Assembly (NCBI GenBank): GCA_902778285.1
Contig: CACYXC010000001.1
Span: 32,107-96,106, forward strand
DNA: 64,000 nucleotides
Source: Oscillospiraceae bacterium
GTDB lineage: Bacteria; Bacillota; Clostridia; Oscillospirales; Oscillospiraceae
Reading direction: 5' to 3'
Shown here: one piece after another, positions 25,621 through 33,464 of the stretch
Layout: the number at the start of each line of letters is the position of its first letter
How positions within the stretch are numbered: the stretch's first letter is position 1
Notes under the pieces: model-generated
What the model was told of the DNA's origin: nothing
Seen by the model: only the letters and a program-made list of their open reading frames with translations
Database searches by the model: none
Position numbers and translations under genes: made by a program

Positions 25621-26442
25621 ATGAACATGAGGTACCCGCTTATGCTTTATGCGATCCTGTTTCTGCTCTGCGCGCTGGCCGCCGCCTGGGCGGTCGTGGC
25701 GCTGGCCCACTGGCACTGGCTGCTGGGCGTGCCGGTTTTCGTGCTGGCCTTTGCGCTGATGCACGCGGTCTACGTTTTGATTTGGTGGCTGCTGACGCTT
25801 CCGGTGGACCGATCGAAGCCCATTGAGAAGCAGAATCCGCGCGCGCGGGAGGCCTGCCGCGGCGTGGGCCGCTTCCTCTGTCTTTACGGCGGGCTCAGGC
25901 CCCACATCAGCGGGGAGGAAAAGCTTCCGACGGACAGCCGCTTCCTCTTCGTCTGCAACCACCGCTCCATGTTCGACCCGCTGATCGTGATCGGCTACCT
26001 CTACAAGTGGAACATCTCCTTCATCTCCAAACCCTCCAACATGGCCATCCCCCTCGCGGGGGACATCGCCTACAACGCGGGCTATCTGCCCATCGACCGG
26101 GAGAATGACCGCGCCGCGCTCAAAACCATCCTCACCGCCGCAGACTATATGAAGCGCGATCTCTGCTCCATCGGCATCTACCCGGAGGGCACCCGCACAA
26201 AAGACGGGGAGCTGCTGCCCTTCCACAGCGGCTCCTTCAAGACCGCACAGCGCGCAAAGGTCCCCATAGCCGTGGCCTGCGTCCGCGGGACGGAGAAGAT
26301 CAAAAAACGGCTGCTCCTGCGGCCCACCGACGTGTATCTGGACATCCTCGAGCTGATCCCGGCGGATCGGGTCTGCGCCATGAGCACGGCGGAGCTGGCG
26401 GAGTACAGCAGAAAGCGCATCGAAGAGGGGCTGAAAGCATGA
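25621..26442 (+). CDS. plsC: 1-acyl-sn-glycerol-3-phosphate acyltransferase
   Basis: 273 aa. Two N-terminal transmembrane helices (~5-27 and 32-58) precede the acyltransferase domain with NHRSMFD (NHx4D), a second substrate block (PLAGDIAYNAGYLPIDR) and YPEGTRT. It transfers an acyl chain to lysophosphatidate in phospholipid synthesis at the membrane. The leader is very short and the ribosome binding site weak (GGGTAG), so ATG 25627 is an alternative start. It overlaps the next gene by ATGA, indicating coupled translation. Confidence 0.9.
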   Translation: MNMRYPLMLYAILFLLCALAAAWAVVALAHWHWLLGVPVFVLAFALMHAVYVLIWWLLTLPVDRSKPIEKQNPRAREACRGVGRFLCLYGGLRPHISGEEKLPTDSRFLFVCNHRSMFDPLIVIGYLYKWNISFISKPSNMAIPLAGDIAYNAGYLPIDRENDRAALKTILTAADYMKRDLCSIGIYPEGTRTKDGELLPFHSGSFKTAQRAKVPIAVACVRGTEKIKKRLLLRPTDVYLDILELIPADRVCAMSTAELAEYSRKRIEEGLKA

Positions 26443-27167
26443 AAAAGGTCGCATTGGTCACGGGCTCGTCCCGCGGGATCGGCGCCGCGATCGCCGAGGC
26501 GCTCAGCCGCGCGGGCTATGCCGTCTGCATCAACTACATCGAGCGCGCCGACAAGGCCGAGGCGCTGGCCGACAGGCTGCGCGCCGCGGGCGGCGAGGTC
26601 ATCACCCAGCAGTGCGACGTGGCCGACCGCGAGGGCGTCTGGGCCATGGTCCGGCGCATCGAGCGGGAGCTGGGACCGGTGACGCTGCTGGTAAACAACG
26701 CGGGCATCGCCAAACAGCAGCAGTTTCAGGATATCGAGGAGGAGACCTGGCAGCGGCTCTACGCCGTGAATGTGGGCGGCTGCTTTCACTGCAGCCAGGC
26801 GGTGCTGGGGGCGATGCTCCATGCGCACGCGGGCTGCATCGTCAACATCTCCTCCATCTGGGGCAGCCACGGCGCAAGCTGTGAGGCGGCCTATTCCTCC
26901 ACCAAGCACGCCATCATCGGGCTGACGCGCTCGCTCTCGGCAGAGCTGTCGCTCTCCGGCATCCGCGTCAACTGCGTGGCGCCCGGCGTCATCGACACGG
27001 ACATGGTGCAGGTGCTGGGGCAGGAGACGCTGGACGAGCTCGCGCGCGAGATCCCGCTGGGGAGGCTCGGCAGACCCGAGGAGATCGCGCAGATGGTCCT
27101 CGCCGTGGCCGAAAACCCCTATATCACGGGACAGGTCATCACGGTGGACGGGGGTTTTTTGGTATAA
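26439..27167 (+). CDS. short-chain dehydrogenase, FabG/YmfI-like
   Basis: 242 aa. It has a classical SDR core: TGSSRGIG cofactor loop, NNAG, catalytic Ser in SSIWG, YxxxK (YSSTK) and a C-terminal GQVITVDGG. It most likely uses NADPH. The run SSIWGSHGASCEAAYS resembles the EF-P 5-aminopentanone reductase (YmfI) subgroup more than housekeeping FabG, where SSVVG is usual; EF-P modification is therefore a reasonable alternative to fatty-acid synthesis. It is coupled to plsC by a 4-nt overlap. Its 3' end is partly duplicated beyond a repeat (27277-27319). Confidence 0.85.
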   Translation: MKKVALVTGSSRGIGAAIAEALSRAGYAVCINYIERADKAEALADRLRAAGGEVITQQCDVADREGVWAMVRRIERELGPVTLLVNNAGIAKQQQFQDIEEETWQRLYAVNVGGCFHCSQAVLGAMLHAHAGCIVNISSIWGSHGASCEAAYSSTKHAIIGLTRSLSAELSLSGIRVNCVAPGVIDTDMVQVLGQETLDELAREIPLGRLGRPEEIAQMVLAVAENPYITGQVITVDGGFLV

Positions 27168-27168
27168 A

Positions 27169-27273
27169 CAAAACCAAGGCCCAGCGCAGCGGGCTTGGTT
27201 TTGAGAGGAAGAATAAGGCCAACGGTCGAGGAGGCGGCATCCATGCCGCCTCCTGACCATATGGTCTTATTCT
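27169..27273 (-). repeat. composite hairpin repeat, family A, copy 3 (inverted)
   Basis: Module 2 comes first (CAAAACCAAGGCCC / GGGCTTGGTTTTG, 27169-27203) and module 1 second (AGAATAAGGCCAACGGTCGA ... TTATTCT, 27210-27273), i.e. the whole composite is flipped relative to copy 1. It begins 2 nt after the stop codon. Confidence 0.85.
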
Positions 27274-27276
27274 GAC

Positions 27277-27319
27277 GACGGGGCAGGTCATCACGGTAGA
27301 CGGCGGGTTTTTGGTATAG
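27277..27319 (+). pseudogene. duplicated 3' tail of the SDR gene
   Basis: GGGGCAGGTCATCACGG...GGTATAG repeats the last ~42 nt of the SDR gene (27127-27166) with several substitutions. It would encode TGQVITVDGGFLV again, but lies after the stop codon and the family A repeat. It is a remnant of a repeat-associated duplication. Confidence 0.75.
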
Positions 27320-27324
27320 TGAAG

Positions 27325-27405
27325 AATGAAAAATGAAGAATGAATAATAATGGTGTCCGCGAAGCGGCTCCGCAATGATTCATTATTCGCTATTCATTTT
27401 TCATT
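27325..27405. repeat. MITE-like inverted repeat (family G)
   Basis: AATGAAAAATGAAGAATGAA (27325-27344) is mirrored by TTCATTATTCGCTATTCATT-type sequence ending at 27405, with a GCGAAGC/GCTCCGC centre. The 27168-27494 gap holds only repeats and ~90 nt of unassigned sequence. Confidence 0.8.
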
Positions 27406-27494
27406 GAGAATAAAAATCACCCTTCGGTGGGAGAATAGCACTGCACCCATACATATACTGGTTTGGGCGATTCTTTTCCCGGAGCGTGAATACC

Positions 27495-27854
27495 ATGGTC
27501 AAACGAGGAGAACTCTATTACGCCGACCTGAGCCCGGTGGTCGGCAGCGAACAGGGCGGCATGCGCCCGGTTCTGATCGTCCAGAACGACACCGGCAACC
27601 GACACAGCCCCACCGTGATCGCGGCGGCCATCACCAGCCAGACCGGCAAGGCGAAGCTGCCCACCCACATCCGCCTGTCCAGTCAGACCACCGGCCTGAA
27701 CCGCGACAGCATCATCCTTCTCGAGCAGATCCGCACCCTGGACAAATCCCGACTGCGCCAGTGCATGGGGCGGCTGGACGAGAAGACCATGAGCGCCGTG
27801 GACAGCGCGCTCGCGGTCAGTATGGGTCTGCCGACGAACCACCCGACCGAATAA
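27495..27854 (+). CDS. MazF/PemK-family endoribonuclease toxin (EndoA-like)
   Basis: 119 aa, close to the family length. It begins MVKRGELYYADLSPVVGSEQGG, the EndoA-type N-terminus, and has RPVLIVQND, ITSQTGKAKLPTHI and LEQIRTLDKSRL, the segments carrying catalytic Arg and Thr. It cleaves single-stranded mRNA at short sequence-specific sites. No antitoxin gene lies directly upstream; only repeats separate it from the SDR gene. ATG 27495 is 10 nt after GGAG; GTG 27486 is too close to it. A strong terminator follows 5 nt after the stop. Confidence 0.93.
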   Translation: MVKRGELYYADLSPVVGSEQGGMRPVLIVQNDTGNRHSPTVIAAAITSQTGKAKLPTHIRLSSQTTGLNRDSIILLEQIRTLDKSRLRQCMGRLDEKTMSAVDSALAVSMGLPTNHPTE

Positions 27855-27859
27855 GTACG

Positions 27860-27892
27860 ACACCCCCTTCATACATTGAAGGGGGTGTTTTT
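27860..27892 (+). terminator. terminator after mazF-like gene
   Basis: An 11-bp stem ACACCCCCTTC / GAAGGGGGTGT with a 7-nt loop followed by TTTT. Confidence 0.85.
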
Positions 27893-28014
27893 GCACGCAA
27901 AACCCCGCAGACCGGGATTCGCATGGGGAGAGGGCGAGAGGGGATTGGGTATTCCCTCTCGCGTTCACAATCGTGAAAACAGATGCTTCTGTTTTCACAG
28001 GGGGTGTTTTTGCA
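27880..28014 (+). repeat. family F insert between 16-bp direct repeats
   Basis: AGGGGGTGTTTTTGCA occurs at 27880-27895 and again at 27999-28014. The 103 bp between contain ATGGGGAGAGGGCGAGAGGGG...CCCTCTCGCG and a GTGAAAACAGA/TCTGTTTTCAC hairpin. The core resembles sequence at 47170-47220 and 61783-61840. The second direct repeat supplies the ribosome binding site of the next gene. Confidence 0.8.
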
Positions 28015-28424
28015 TGGAGTATCCGATCGTGGAAAAGGGGATGGAGATCGGGCGGCTGCGGGCGCGGCAGGAGGGGCTGTACACGGTTTTCGAGGCGCGG
28101 CTTCCGCTGCGGACGGAGCTGACGCGGCTGTATCTCTGCGGGAAAGGGGAGAGCCGCCTGCTGGGTGTGATGGAGCCGGGAAGCGGCGGCTGCGTCCTCT
28201 GCCGCAGACTGAGCCGGCGGCAGCTTCCGGCCCAGATCGAATACGCATCGACCGAGGCGATGGCCGCGCCGCCGGAGAGGAGCGGCTGGACGCCCGGCGC
28301 AAACGGGATGCTGTACGATCGCAGCGCGCGGCTGCTGGCGATCCCGGCGGAACTGCACGATCAGAGCCGAATGGTGCGGACCATGGTCATAAACGGGAAA
28401 GAATACATTGTTTTTCACTGGTAG
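28014..28424 (+). CDS. uncharacterised 136-aa protein
   Basis: 136 aa from ATG 28014, with AGGGGG 9 nt upstream. The N-terminus reads MEYPIVEKGMEIGRLRARQEGLYTVFEA-like; the remainder is beta-rich with hydrophobic/charged alternation (RLYLCGKGESRLLGVMEP) and ends EYIVFHW. I do not recognise the family and see no catalytic motif, signal peptide or membrane helix. The frame stays open upstream through the repeat, but that part is repeat-derived. The next gene's promoter overlaps its last codons. Confidence 0.6.
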   Translation: MEYPIVEKGMEIGRLRARQEGLYTVFEARLPLRTELTRLYLCGKGESRLLGVMEPGSGGCVLCRRLSRRQLPAQIEYASTEAMAAPPERSGWTPGANGMLYDRSARLLAIPAELHDQSRMVRTMVINGKEYIVFHW

Positions 28425-28436
28425 AGGGTATATAAT
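28408..28436 (+). promoter_or_regulatory. promoter of the pyrimidine phosphorylase gene
   Basis: TTGTTT (28408-28413) and TATAAT (28431-28436) are separated by 17 bp. The -35 box lies inside the end of the preceding gene. Confidence 0.65.
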
Positions 28437-28483
28437 GATATAATAAAACAAAAGAACGCGAAGACAGAGAGGAGACGGAGCGT

Positions 28484-29788
28484 ATGCAAATGACCGATCT
28501 GCTGGCGAAAAAGAGAGACGGCGGCGCGCTGAGCACCGAGGAGATCGAATTCATGATCCGGGGCTATACCCGCGGCGAGATCCCGGACTATCAGATGTCC
28601 GCCATGTGTATGGCGATCCTCCTGCGCGGCATGGACGAGCGGGAGACGCTGGACCTGACCATGTCCATGATGCACTCGGGCGAGACGCTGGATCTGAGCC
28701 CCATTCACGGCGTCAAGGCGGACAAGCACTCCACCGGCGGCGTCGGCGACAAGACCAGCCTGATCCTCTGTCCCATGGTGGCGGCGACGGGACTGAAGAT
28801 CGCCAAAATGTCCGGCCGCGGTCTCGGGCACACCGGCGGCACGATCGACAAGCTTGAGAGCTTCTCCGGCTTCTCGACCGCTATCAGCGAGGAGACCTTC
28901 TTCCGAAATGTGAACGATATCGGCATCGCCATCATGGGCCAGACCGCCGACCTCGTCCCGGCCGACAAGAAGATCTACGCCCTGCGCGACGTGACGGGGA
29001 CCGTCCCTTCCATCCCGCTGATCGTCTCGTCCATCATGTCCAAGAAGCTGGCAAGCGGGGCGGACGTGATCGTGCTGGACGTCAAGTGCGGCGACGGCGC
29101 CTTTATGAAGACCGAGGCGCAGGCGGCGGAGCTTGCCCGCGGCCTTACGCGCATCGGACGCCTGGCCGGACGCAAATGCGCCGCGGTCATCACCGACATG
29201 GACCAGCCCCTGGGCTATGCCGTGGGCAACGCCGTAGAGGTGAAGGAGGCCATCGCGGTGCTGCGCGGCGAGGAGAAGGGCGATCTGCTGGAGCTCTGCC
29301 TGACCCTCGGCGCGTGCATGATGGTGGAGGCCGGAACAGAGTGGAGCGTTGAGGAGGCCAAGCTCGCGCTGATGCAGACCATCGAGGACGGCAGCGCGCT
29401 GGCCAAGCTCGCTCAGCTGGTCAGGGCCCAGGGCGGCGACGCGCGGGCGGTATACGACACGAGCCTGCTGCCGCAGGCGAAAGTGACGCTGGAGGTCCCC
29501 TCAGAAAAAGAAGGTTATGTAAACCGAATCCACGCGGAAAAGGTCGGCCTCATTTCCATGCATCTGGGCGGCGGCCGCGCCACCAAGGAGAGTTCCATCG
29601 ACCTCTCCGTCGGCGTGGTGCTGCATAAAAAGGTGGGCGACGCGGTGCAGAGCGGTGAGAGCCTCGCCACGATCCACGCGTCCAGCTCCGAGAAGGCGCA
29701 GGAGGCGGCGCGGATGCTGCTCGAATGCTTTGAGTTCTCCGCCGAGCCGGTCACGCGCCCGGCCTTCATCAAGCAGATCATCCGTTAA
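28484..29788 (+). CDS. pdp: pyrimidine-nucleoside phosphorylase
   Basis: 434 aa. Phosphorolysis of uridine/thymidine to the base and (deoxy)ribose-1-phosphate in nucleoside salvage. The family signature is clear: KADKHSTGGVGDKTSL phosphate site, MSGRGLGHTGGTIDKLES, VTGTVPSIPLI, DVKCGDGAFMK, and a C-terminal domain with VGLISMHLGGGRATKE. The lysine/serine pattern fits bacterial Pdp or DeoA; substrate preference cannot be separated. It has its own promoter and ends in a terminator shared with the convergent LCP gene. upp lies 4 kb away, another pyrimidine-salvage gene. Confidence 0.93.
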   Translation: MQMTDLLAKKRDGGALSTEEIEFMIRGYTRGEIPDYQMSAMCMAILLRGMDERETLDLTMSMMHSGETLDLSPIHGVKADKHSTGGVGDKTSLILCPMVAATGLKIAKMSGRGLGHTGGTIDKLESFSGFSTAISEETFFRNVNDIGIAIMGQTADLVPADKKIYALRDVTGTVPSIPLIVSSIMSKKLASGADVIVLDVKCGDGAFMKTEAQAAELARGLTRIGRLAGRKCAAVITDMDQPLGYAVGNAVEVKEAIAVLRGEEKGDLLELCLTLGACMMVEAGTEWSVEEAKLALMQTIEDGSALAKLAQLVRAQGGDARAVYDTSLLPQAKVTLEVPSEKEGYVNRIHAEKVGLISMHLGGGRATKESSIDLSVGVVLHKKVGDAVQSGESLATIHASSSEKAQEAARMLLECFEFSAEPVTRPAFIKQIIR

Positions 29789-29803
29789 CATATGCGTATG
29801 CTA

Positions 29804-29836
29804 AAACACCCCGGCGGTTCAACCGCCGGGGTGTTG
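29804..29836. terminator. bidirectional terminator between pdp and the LCP gene
   Basis: AACACCCCGGCGG / CCGCCGGGGTGTT stem with a 4-5-nt loop, A-rich on the left and TTGCTCTTTT on the right. Confidence 0.85.
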
Positions 29837-29849
29837 CTCTTTTCCGCGT

Positions 29850-30818
29850 TCAGCTTTCGAGGAAGAGGCGGATACGCTCGGCCTCGTAATCGAAGTCGGC
29901 CTTGTTGTAGCCCATGCCGCCGGGGAGGATATGCCCCTGATCCGGCACCACCAACTGGTCGGCCGTCTTTCCGGCAAACTTGATGGCGTTCATCATGATG
30001 CCGGTAATGGTTTCATTGTCGAGATCGGTGTCGATCATGGGCAGGACCGTATCGGCCAGCTCGTTGAGCTGCGTGAGGCTCATACCTCGGGCTTTGGTCA
30101 GCACAGCCTGCAGTGTTCTGCGCTGGCGGCCGGTACGCTGCCAGTTGCTGTCGATGGAACGCAGGCGGCAGAAGGCCAGTGCGTGCTCACCGTCCAGATG
30201 GTTCATGCCGGCGTAGGGAAGCCCCAGCTTGTCCGCCTCGCCGGCCGTCAGCTCCACATCCACGCCGCCGATCGTGTCGATGATCTTGCGGAAACTGTCA
30301 AAGTCCACGTGCGCATAACCGTCGAAGTCGACCTTGAAGCAGTCCCCCAGCACTTTGGTGGTGGCCACGGCGCCGTTGAAGCGGTAAAAGCTTGTGAGCA
30401 TCAGCCACTCATGCCCCTCCCAAGGGACGCCCGTGCCGCGCTCGAAGCTGGCGAGCTTCACCGCGCCGGTCTTCTTGTTGAGCGAGCAGAGCATGGTCAC
30501 GTCGCCGCGGCCGATATCGTCGGTATTGGGGATGCGCATATCCGAGCCGATCAGCAGGATGTTCACGACGTCCTTACTGCCGATGCCCAGCGCGCCCTTG
30601 AGGACGCCGAAAACGCCGCCCGTGCGGGTCTTTCCCTGCTGGATGCTCACGATATTGCCGTTTTCGTCGACCACGTCGGTATAGCCGTCGCGGTCGAGAT
30701 GCGCGAGCTTGCCGGAAATCACGCCGGCGACAGCCAGAACGACCAGCAGGAGCAGGCACAGAAGGACCAGCAGGGATCTGCCCGCATGGCTTCTTCTCTT
30801 TCTTCGTCTGTGATGCAT
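29850..30818 (-). CDS. LytR-CpsA-Psr (LCP) family glycopolymer transferase
   Basis: 322 aa. A short basic cytoplasmic start, one transmembrane helix (~16-36), then an extracellular LCP domain (~85-240) with NILLIGSDMR, RGDVTMLCSLN, LASFERGT, the acidic/Arg pocket and HALAFCRLRSIDSNWQRTGR. LCP enzymes attach teichoic-acid-like or capsular polymers from lipid carriers to peptidoglycan. ATG 30818 is set by GGAGG 5 nt upstream. It lies 42 nt downstream of rodA and is probably co-transcribed, coupling wall elongation to polymer attachment. Confidence 0.9.
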   Translation of the reverse strand: MHHRRRKRRSHAGRSLLVLLCLLLLVVLAVAGVISGKLAHLDRDGYTDVVDENGNIVSIQQGKTRTGGVFGVLKGALGIGSKDVVNILLIGSDMRIPNTDDIGRGDVTMLCSLNKKTGAVKLASFERGTGVPWEGHEWLMLTSFYRFNGAVATTKVLGDCFKVDFDGYAHVDFDSFRKIIDTIGGVDVELTAGEADKLGLPYAGMNHLDGEHALAFCRLRSIDSNWQRTGRQRRTLQAVLTKARGMSLTQLNELADTVLPMIDTDLDNETITGIMMNAIKFAGKTADQLVVPDQGHILPGGMGYNKADFDYEAERIRLFLES

Positions 30819-30860
30819 AGGCACCTCCGTTATAGATGCGGGGAAACAGGGAAGTCCCGT

Positions 30861-32045
30861 TTATCCCGCCAGAGAGAACAGCTTCGGTTTGAGCTTGAAC
30901 CGGACGCCGGAGACCAGGCCCATGGCCGCGAACATCGTCATCATCGAGGAGCCGCCGTAGCTGAAAAAGGGCAGCGTGATGCCGATGACCGGCGTGATGC
31001 CGATGCACATGCCGATGTTGATGATGGTCTGAAACGTGACCGCGGAGGCCACGCCGAAGCAGATGAGCATGTCGAAGGTCCGGCTGGAGTGCAGCCCTAT
31101 GTAGACGCAGCGCAGAATGATGACGATCAGCAGGAGCATCACCGCAAGGCAGCCGATCATGCCGAGCTCCTCGCCGATGGCGGCGAAGATGAAGTCCGTG
31201 TGCTTGCCGGTGAAGACCGTGGAGCGGTGCCCCGGTTCCACGCCGGTGAGACGGCCCGAGGCCAGCGTCAGCTTGCTCTGGGCGGTCTGCCAGTTTTTGC
31301 CGTAGCCGTCCGGGTCGATGCTGGGCACATAGGGCGCCAGCAGGCGCTCCTTCTGGTAAGTCTTGAGAAAGTGGTTCCAGAGCAGGGGGACCGCCGCAGC
31401 CAGCGCGGCGCCGCCGATGGCGAACCAGTACAGCCGCACGCCCAGCACGAAGAGCATGGAGGCGAAGATACAGAGGATGATCGAGGCCGAGCCGAGGTCG
31501 GACGAAACGCCGACGATCGCCACAAAGACGATCCCGAAATGAACGGCGAGCTGACCGACGGAGAGAAAAGAGTTGATATCCCGGTACTCCTTCAGCCAGG
31601 TCATGTGCTTGGCGCAGATGATGACATAGATGATCTTGATGACCTCCGAGGGCTGGATGCCGATGCCGGCGAAGCGGATCCAGCTCTTGTTGCCGGTGTT
31701 GTCCTCTACGCCGAAGATGACCAGCGCCACCAGCAGCAGGATGTTGATGACGATCAGATAGCGCCACTGGTCGGCCAGCAGGTCCGCGTCCAGCACCGTG
31801 AGCACCACGAAGGCGCCGATCCCCAGAAACATGGAGAACAGCTGCACGATCACGAGCTTGGTCGGGTCCATCTCCGCCCCCGCGGCGAGCATGCCCGTGG
31901 CGGCCTTATAGACCATCACCGTCCCGTACAGGGCGCTGACGATGCACACGCCGAGCAGAAACATATCCGCGCGGTCGAAAAACATCCGGAAATAAGGCTT
32001 GAGCTTTTTGATAATCGGGAAACACCCCTTTCGGGAAGACAGCAT
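30861..32045 (-). CDS. rodA: RodA/FtsW-type peptidoglycan polymerase (SEDS)
   Basis: About 394 aa with ~10 transmembrane helices. SEDS-family glycosyltransferase that polymerises lipid II. Diagnostic segments are WIRFAGIGIQPSEVIKI, SDLGSASI, the QSKLTLASGRLTG loop, HTDFIFAAIGEELG and FFSYGGSSMM. The rod-elongation (RodA) branch is favoured by length and LCP partner, but FtsW/SpoVE cannot be excluded. The start is uncertain: ATG 32045 is used; AAAGGGG lies inside the frame and would better serve a start about 30 nt further in, where only ATT/ATC codons occur. Confidence 0.88.
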   Translation of the reverse strand: MLSSRKGCFPIIKKLKPYFRMFFDRADMFLLGVCIVSALYGTVMVYKAATGMLAAGAEMDPTKLVIVQLFSMFLGIGAFVVLTVLDADLLADQWRYLIVINILLLVALVIFGVEDNTGNKSWIRFAGIGIQPSEVIKIIYVIICAKHMTWLKEYRDINSFLSVGQLAVHFGIVFVAIVGVSSDLGSASIILCIFASMLFVLGVRLYWFAIGGAALAAAVPLLWNHFLKTYQKERLLAPYVPSIDPDGYGKNWQTAQSKLTLASGRLTGVEPGHRSTVFTGKHTDFIFAAIGEELGMIGCLAVMLLLIVIILRCVYIGLHSSRTFDMLICFGVASAVTFQTIINIGMCIGITPVIGITLPFFSYGGSSMMTMFAAMGLVSGVRFKLKPKLFSLAG

Positions 32046-32084
32046 CAAATATCGTTTGGAGCACATTTTAGCACAAACTAAGAC

Positions 32085-32114
32085 TTTACGCAACGGCCCT
32101 GTCGGTGGTATAAT
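32085..32114 (+). promoter_or_regulatory. promoter of tsaE-tsaB
   Basis: TTTACG (32085-32090), 18-bp spacer ending TGG (extended -10) and TATAAT (32109-32114). The leader holds a GC-rich GGCGGGCC/GGCCCGCC inverted repeat (32152-32172). Confidence 0.6.
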
Positions 32115-32186
32115 AGCCAAAGATGTAAATATTTCTTAAAAACCATCGTTCGGCGGGCCCGGCCCGCCGGGCCTTCAGGAGCATCC

Positions 32187-32612
32187 ATGGCGGAATATAT
32201 CAGCAACAACGAAGCGGAGACCGAGGCGCTGGGCGCCCGTCTGGCGGCCGGGCTCCCCGGCGGCAGCGTGGTCGCCATGTACGGGGATCTCGGCGCGGGA
32301 AAGACGGCCTTTGTGCGCGGCATGGCCCGCGGCATGGGGCTGAGCTGCCGCGTCTCGAGCCCGACCTTTACCATCGTCAACGAATACCTGGGCGAGCGGG
32401 AACTCATCCATTTCGACATGTACCGCATCGGCGGCGCGGACGAGCTGTTCGACATCGGCTGGGAGGACTATCTCAATCGCGGCGCGGTCTGCGCCGTGGA
32501 GTGGAGCGAAAACGTGGAGGACGCCTTTTTCGGCGACGAGATCGTCGTGCGCATCGAAAAGCTGGGCGACACGAAGCGGAAAATCACCATCGAGGGGGCG
32601 GAGCCGTGCTGA
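32187..32612 (+). CDS. tsaE: tRNA t6A37 biosynthesis ATPase TsaE
   Basis: 141 aa. ATPase subunit of the TsaB-TsaD-TsaE complex that makes N6-threonylcarbamoyladenosine at tRNA position 37. Walker [11 protein letters not shown] (~33-42), the switch-like [10 protein letters not shown], and the conserved HFDMYRIG and VEWSEN segments are present. AGGAG lies 6 nt before ATG. It overlaps tsaB by 7 nt, consistent with translational coupling of two subunits of one complex. Confidence 0.95.
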   Translation: MAEYISNNEAETEALGARLAAGLPGGSVVAMYGDLGAGKTAFVRGMARGMGLSCRVSSPTFTIVNEYLGERELIHFDMYRIGGADELFDIGWEDYLNRGAVCAVEWSENVEDAFFGDEIVVRIEKLGDTKRKITIEGAEPC

Positions 32613-33307
32613 TCTTAGCCTTTGAATCCTCGGCCAGACCCGCGTCCGTCGCGCTGCTGCGGGACGGGAGCCTGCTGTCCCAGTACAGCCAGTGCAGCGC
32701 CCTGACCCACAGCCGCACCCTCCTGCCCATGGCGGAGGACATGCTCAAAAACGCGGAGCTCACGATCGGCGACGTGGACCTCTTCGCCGTGGCCCACGGC
32801 CCCGGTTCCTTTACCGGCGTGCGCATCGGCGTGTCCACGGTCAAGGGCCTGGCCTGGGCGGCGAACAAGCCCTGCGTCGGCGTCTCCACGCTGGAGGCCA
32901 TGGCCTGGCACGGACTTGCCGCGGGCGGCGTCGTCTGCCCGGTGATGGACGCGCGGCGCGGCCAGGTCTACAACGCGCTCTTTGAGATCCGAAACGGAAA
33001 GCCCGTCCGCCTCTGCGGGGACCGGCCCATCGCGCTCGAAGAGCTCGCGCCGCAGCTCAGAGAGCTGGAGAGCCCCGCCTTCCTGGTCGGCGACGGTGCG
33101 GCGATCACGGCAAAGTATCTCGAGACCGTCGGCATCCCCTTCCGCATGGCGCCGGAGAATCTGCGCTGGCAGAGCGCCTGGGGCGTGGCGATGGCCGCGT
33201 CGGAGAGGGAGCCCGGCACGGCGGACAGCCTGCTGCCCGTGTATCTGCGCCTGTCGCAGGCCGAGCGGGAGCGGCAGGCTCGTCTAAACAACGCCGAGAG
33301 GTCATGA
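32606..33307 (+). CDS. tsaB: tRNA t6A37 biosynthesis subunit TsaB
   Basis: 233 aa from GTG 32606. Inactive ASKHA-fold paralogue that scaffolds TsaD. The N-terminus [39 protein letters not shown] and CPVMDARRGQVYNALFE are typical. It overlaps tsaE by 7 nt. TsaD is not in this window. Its last codons lie inside the start of a family A repeat (33299-33390), so the C-terminus may have been reshaped by that insertion. Confidence 0.94.
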   Translation: MLILAFESSARPASVALLRDGSLLSQYSQCSALTHSRTLLPMAEDMLKNAELTIGDVDLFAVAHGPGSFTGVRIGVSTVKGLAWAANKPCVGVSTLEAMAWHGLAAGGVVCPVMDARRGQVYNALFEIRNGKPVRLCGDRPIALEELAPQLRELESPAFLVGDGAAITAKYLETVGIPFRMAPENLRWQSAWGVAMAASEREPGTADSLLPVYLRLSQAERERQARLNNAERS

Positions 33308-33390
33308 GGCCGCCCTGCGGTCAGCCTCATCGACCGCCGCCGTTGTTTTTCCTCTCAAAATCGAGCCCGCTTTGCTGGGCCTTGATTTTG
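33299..33390 (+). repeat. composite hairpin repeat, family A, copy 4 (module 1 degraded)
   Basis: AGGTCATGAGGC...GCCTCATCGACCG (33299-33336) retains the inner arms of module 1; the GAATAAGG arms are lost. Module 2 is CAAAATCGAGCCC / GGGCCTTGATTTTG (33356-33390). It overlaps the tsaB stop codon. Confidence 0.75.
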
Positions 33391-33464
33391 TTCTTAACGC
33401 TGTATTCCCGTGAAAGGGCCGATCCCTGGGGCCCGGATATATTATAACAAAGGAGAACAACACC

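Noticed and set aside
27876-28013. Longer start for the 136-aa protein
   Set aside because: The extra codons come entirely from the family F insert and direct repeat; ATG 28014 has a good ribosome binding site.
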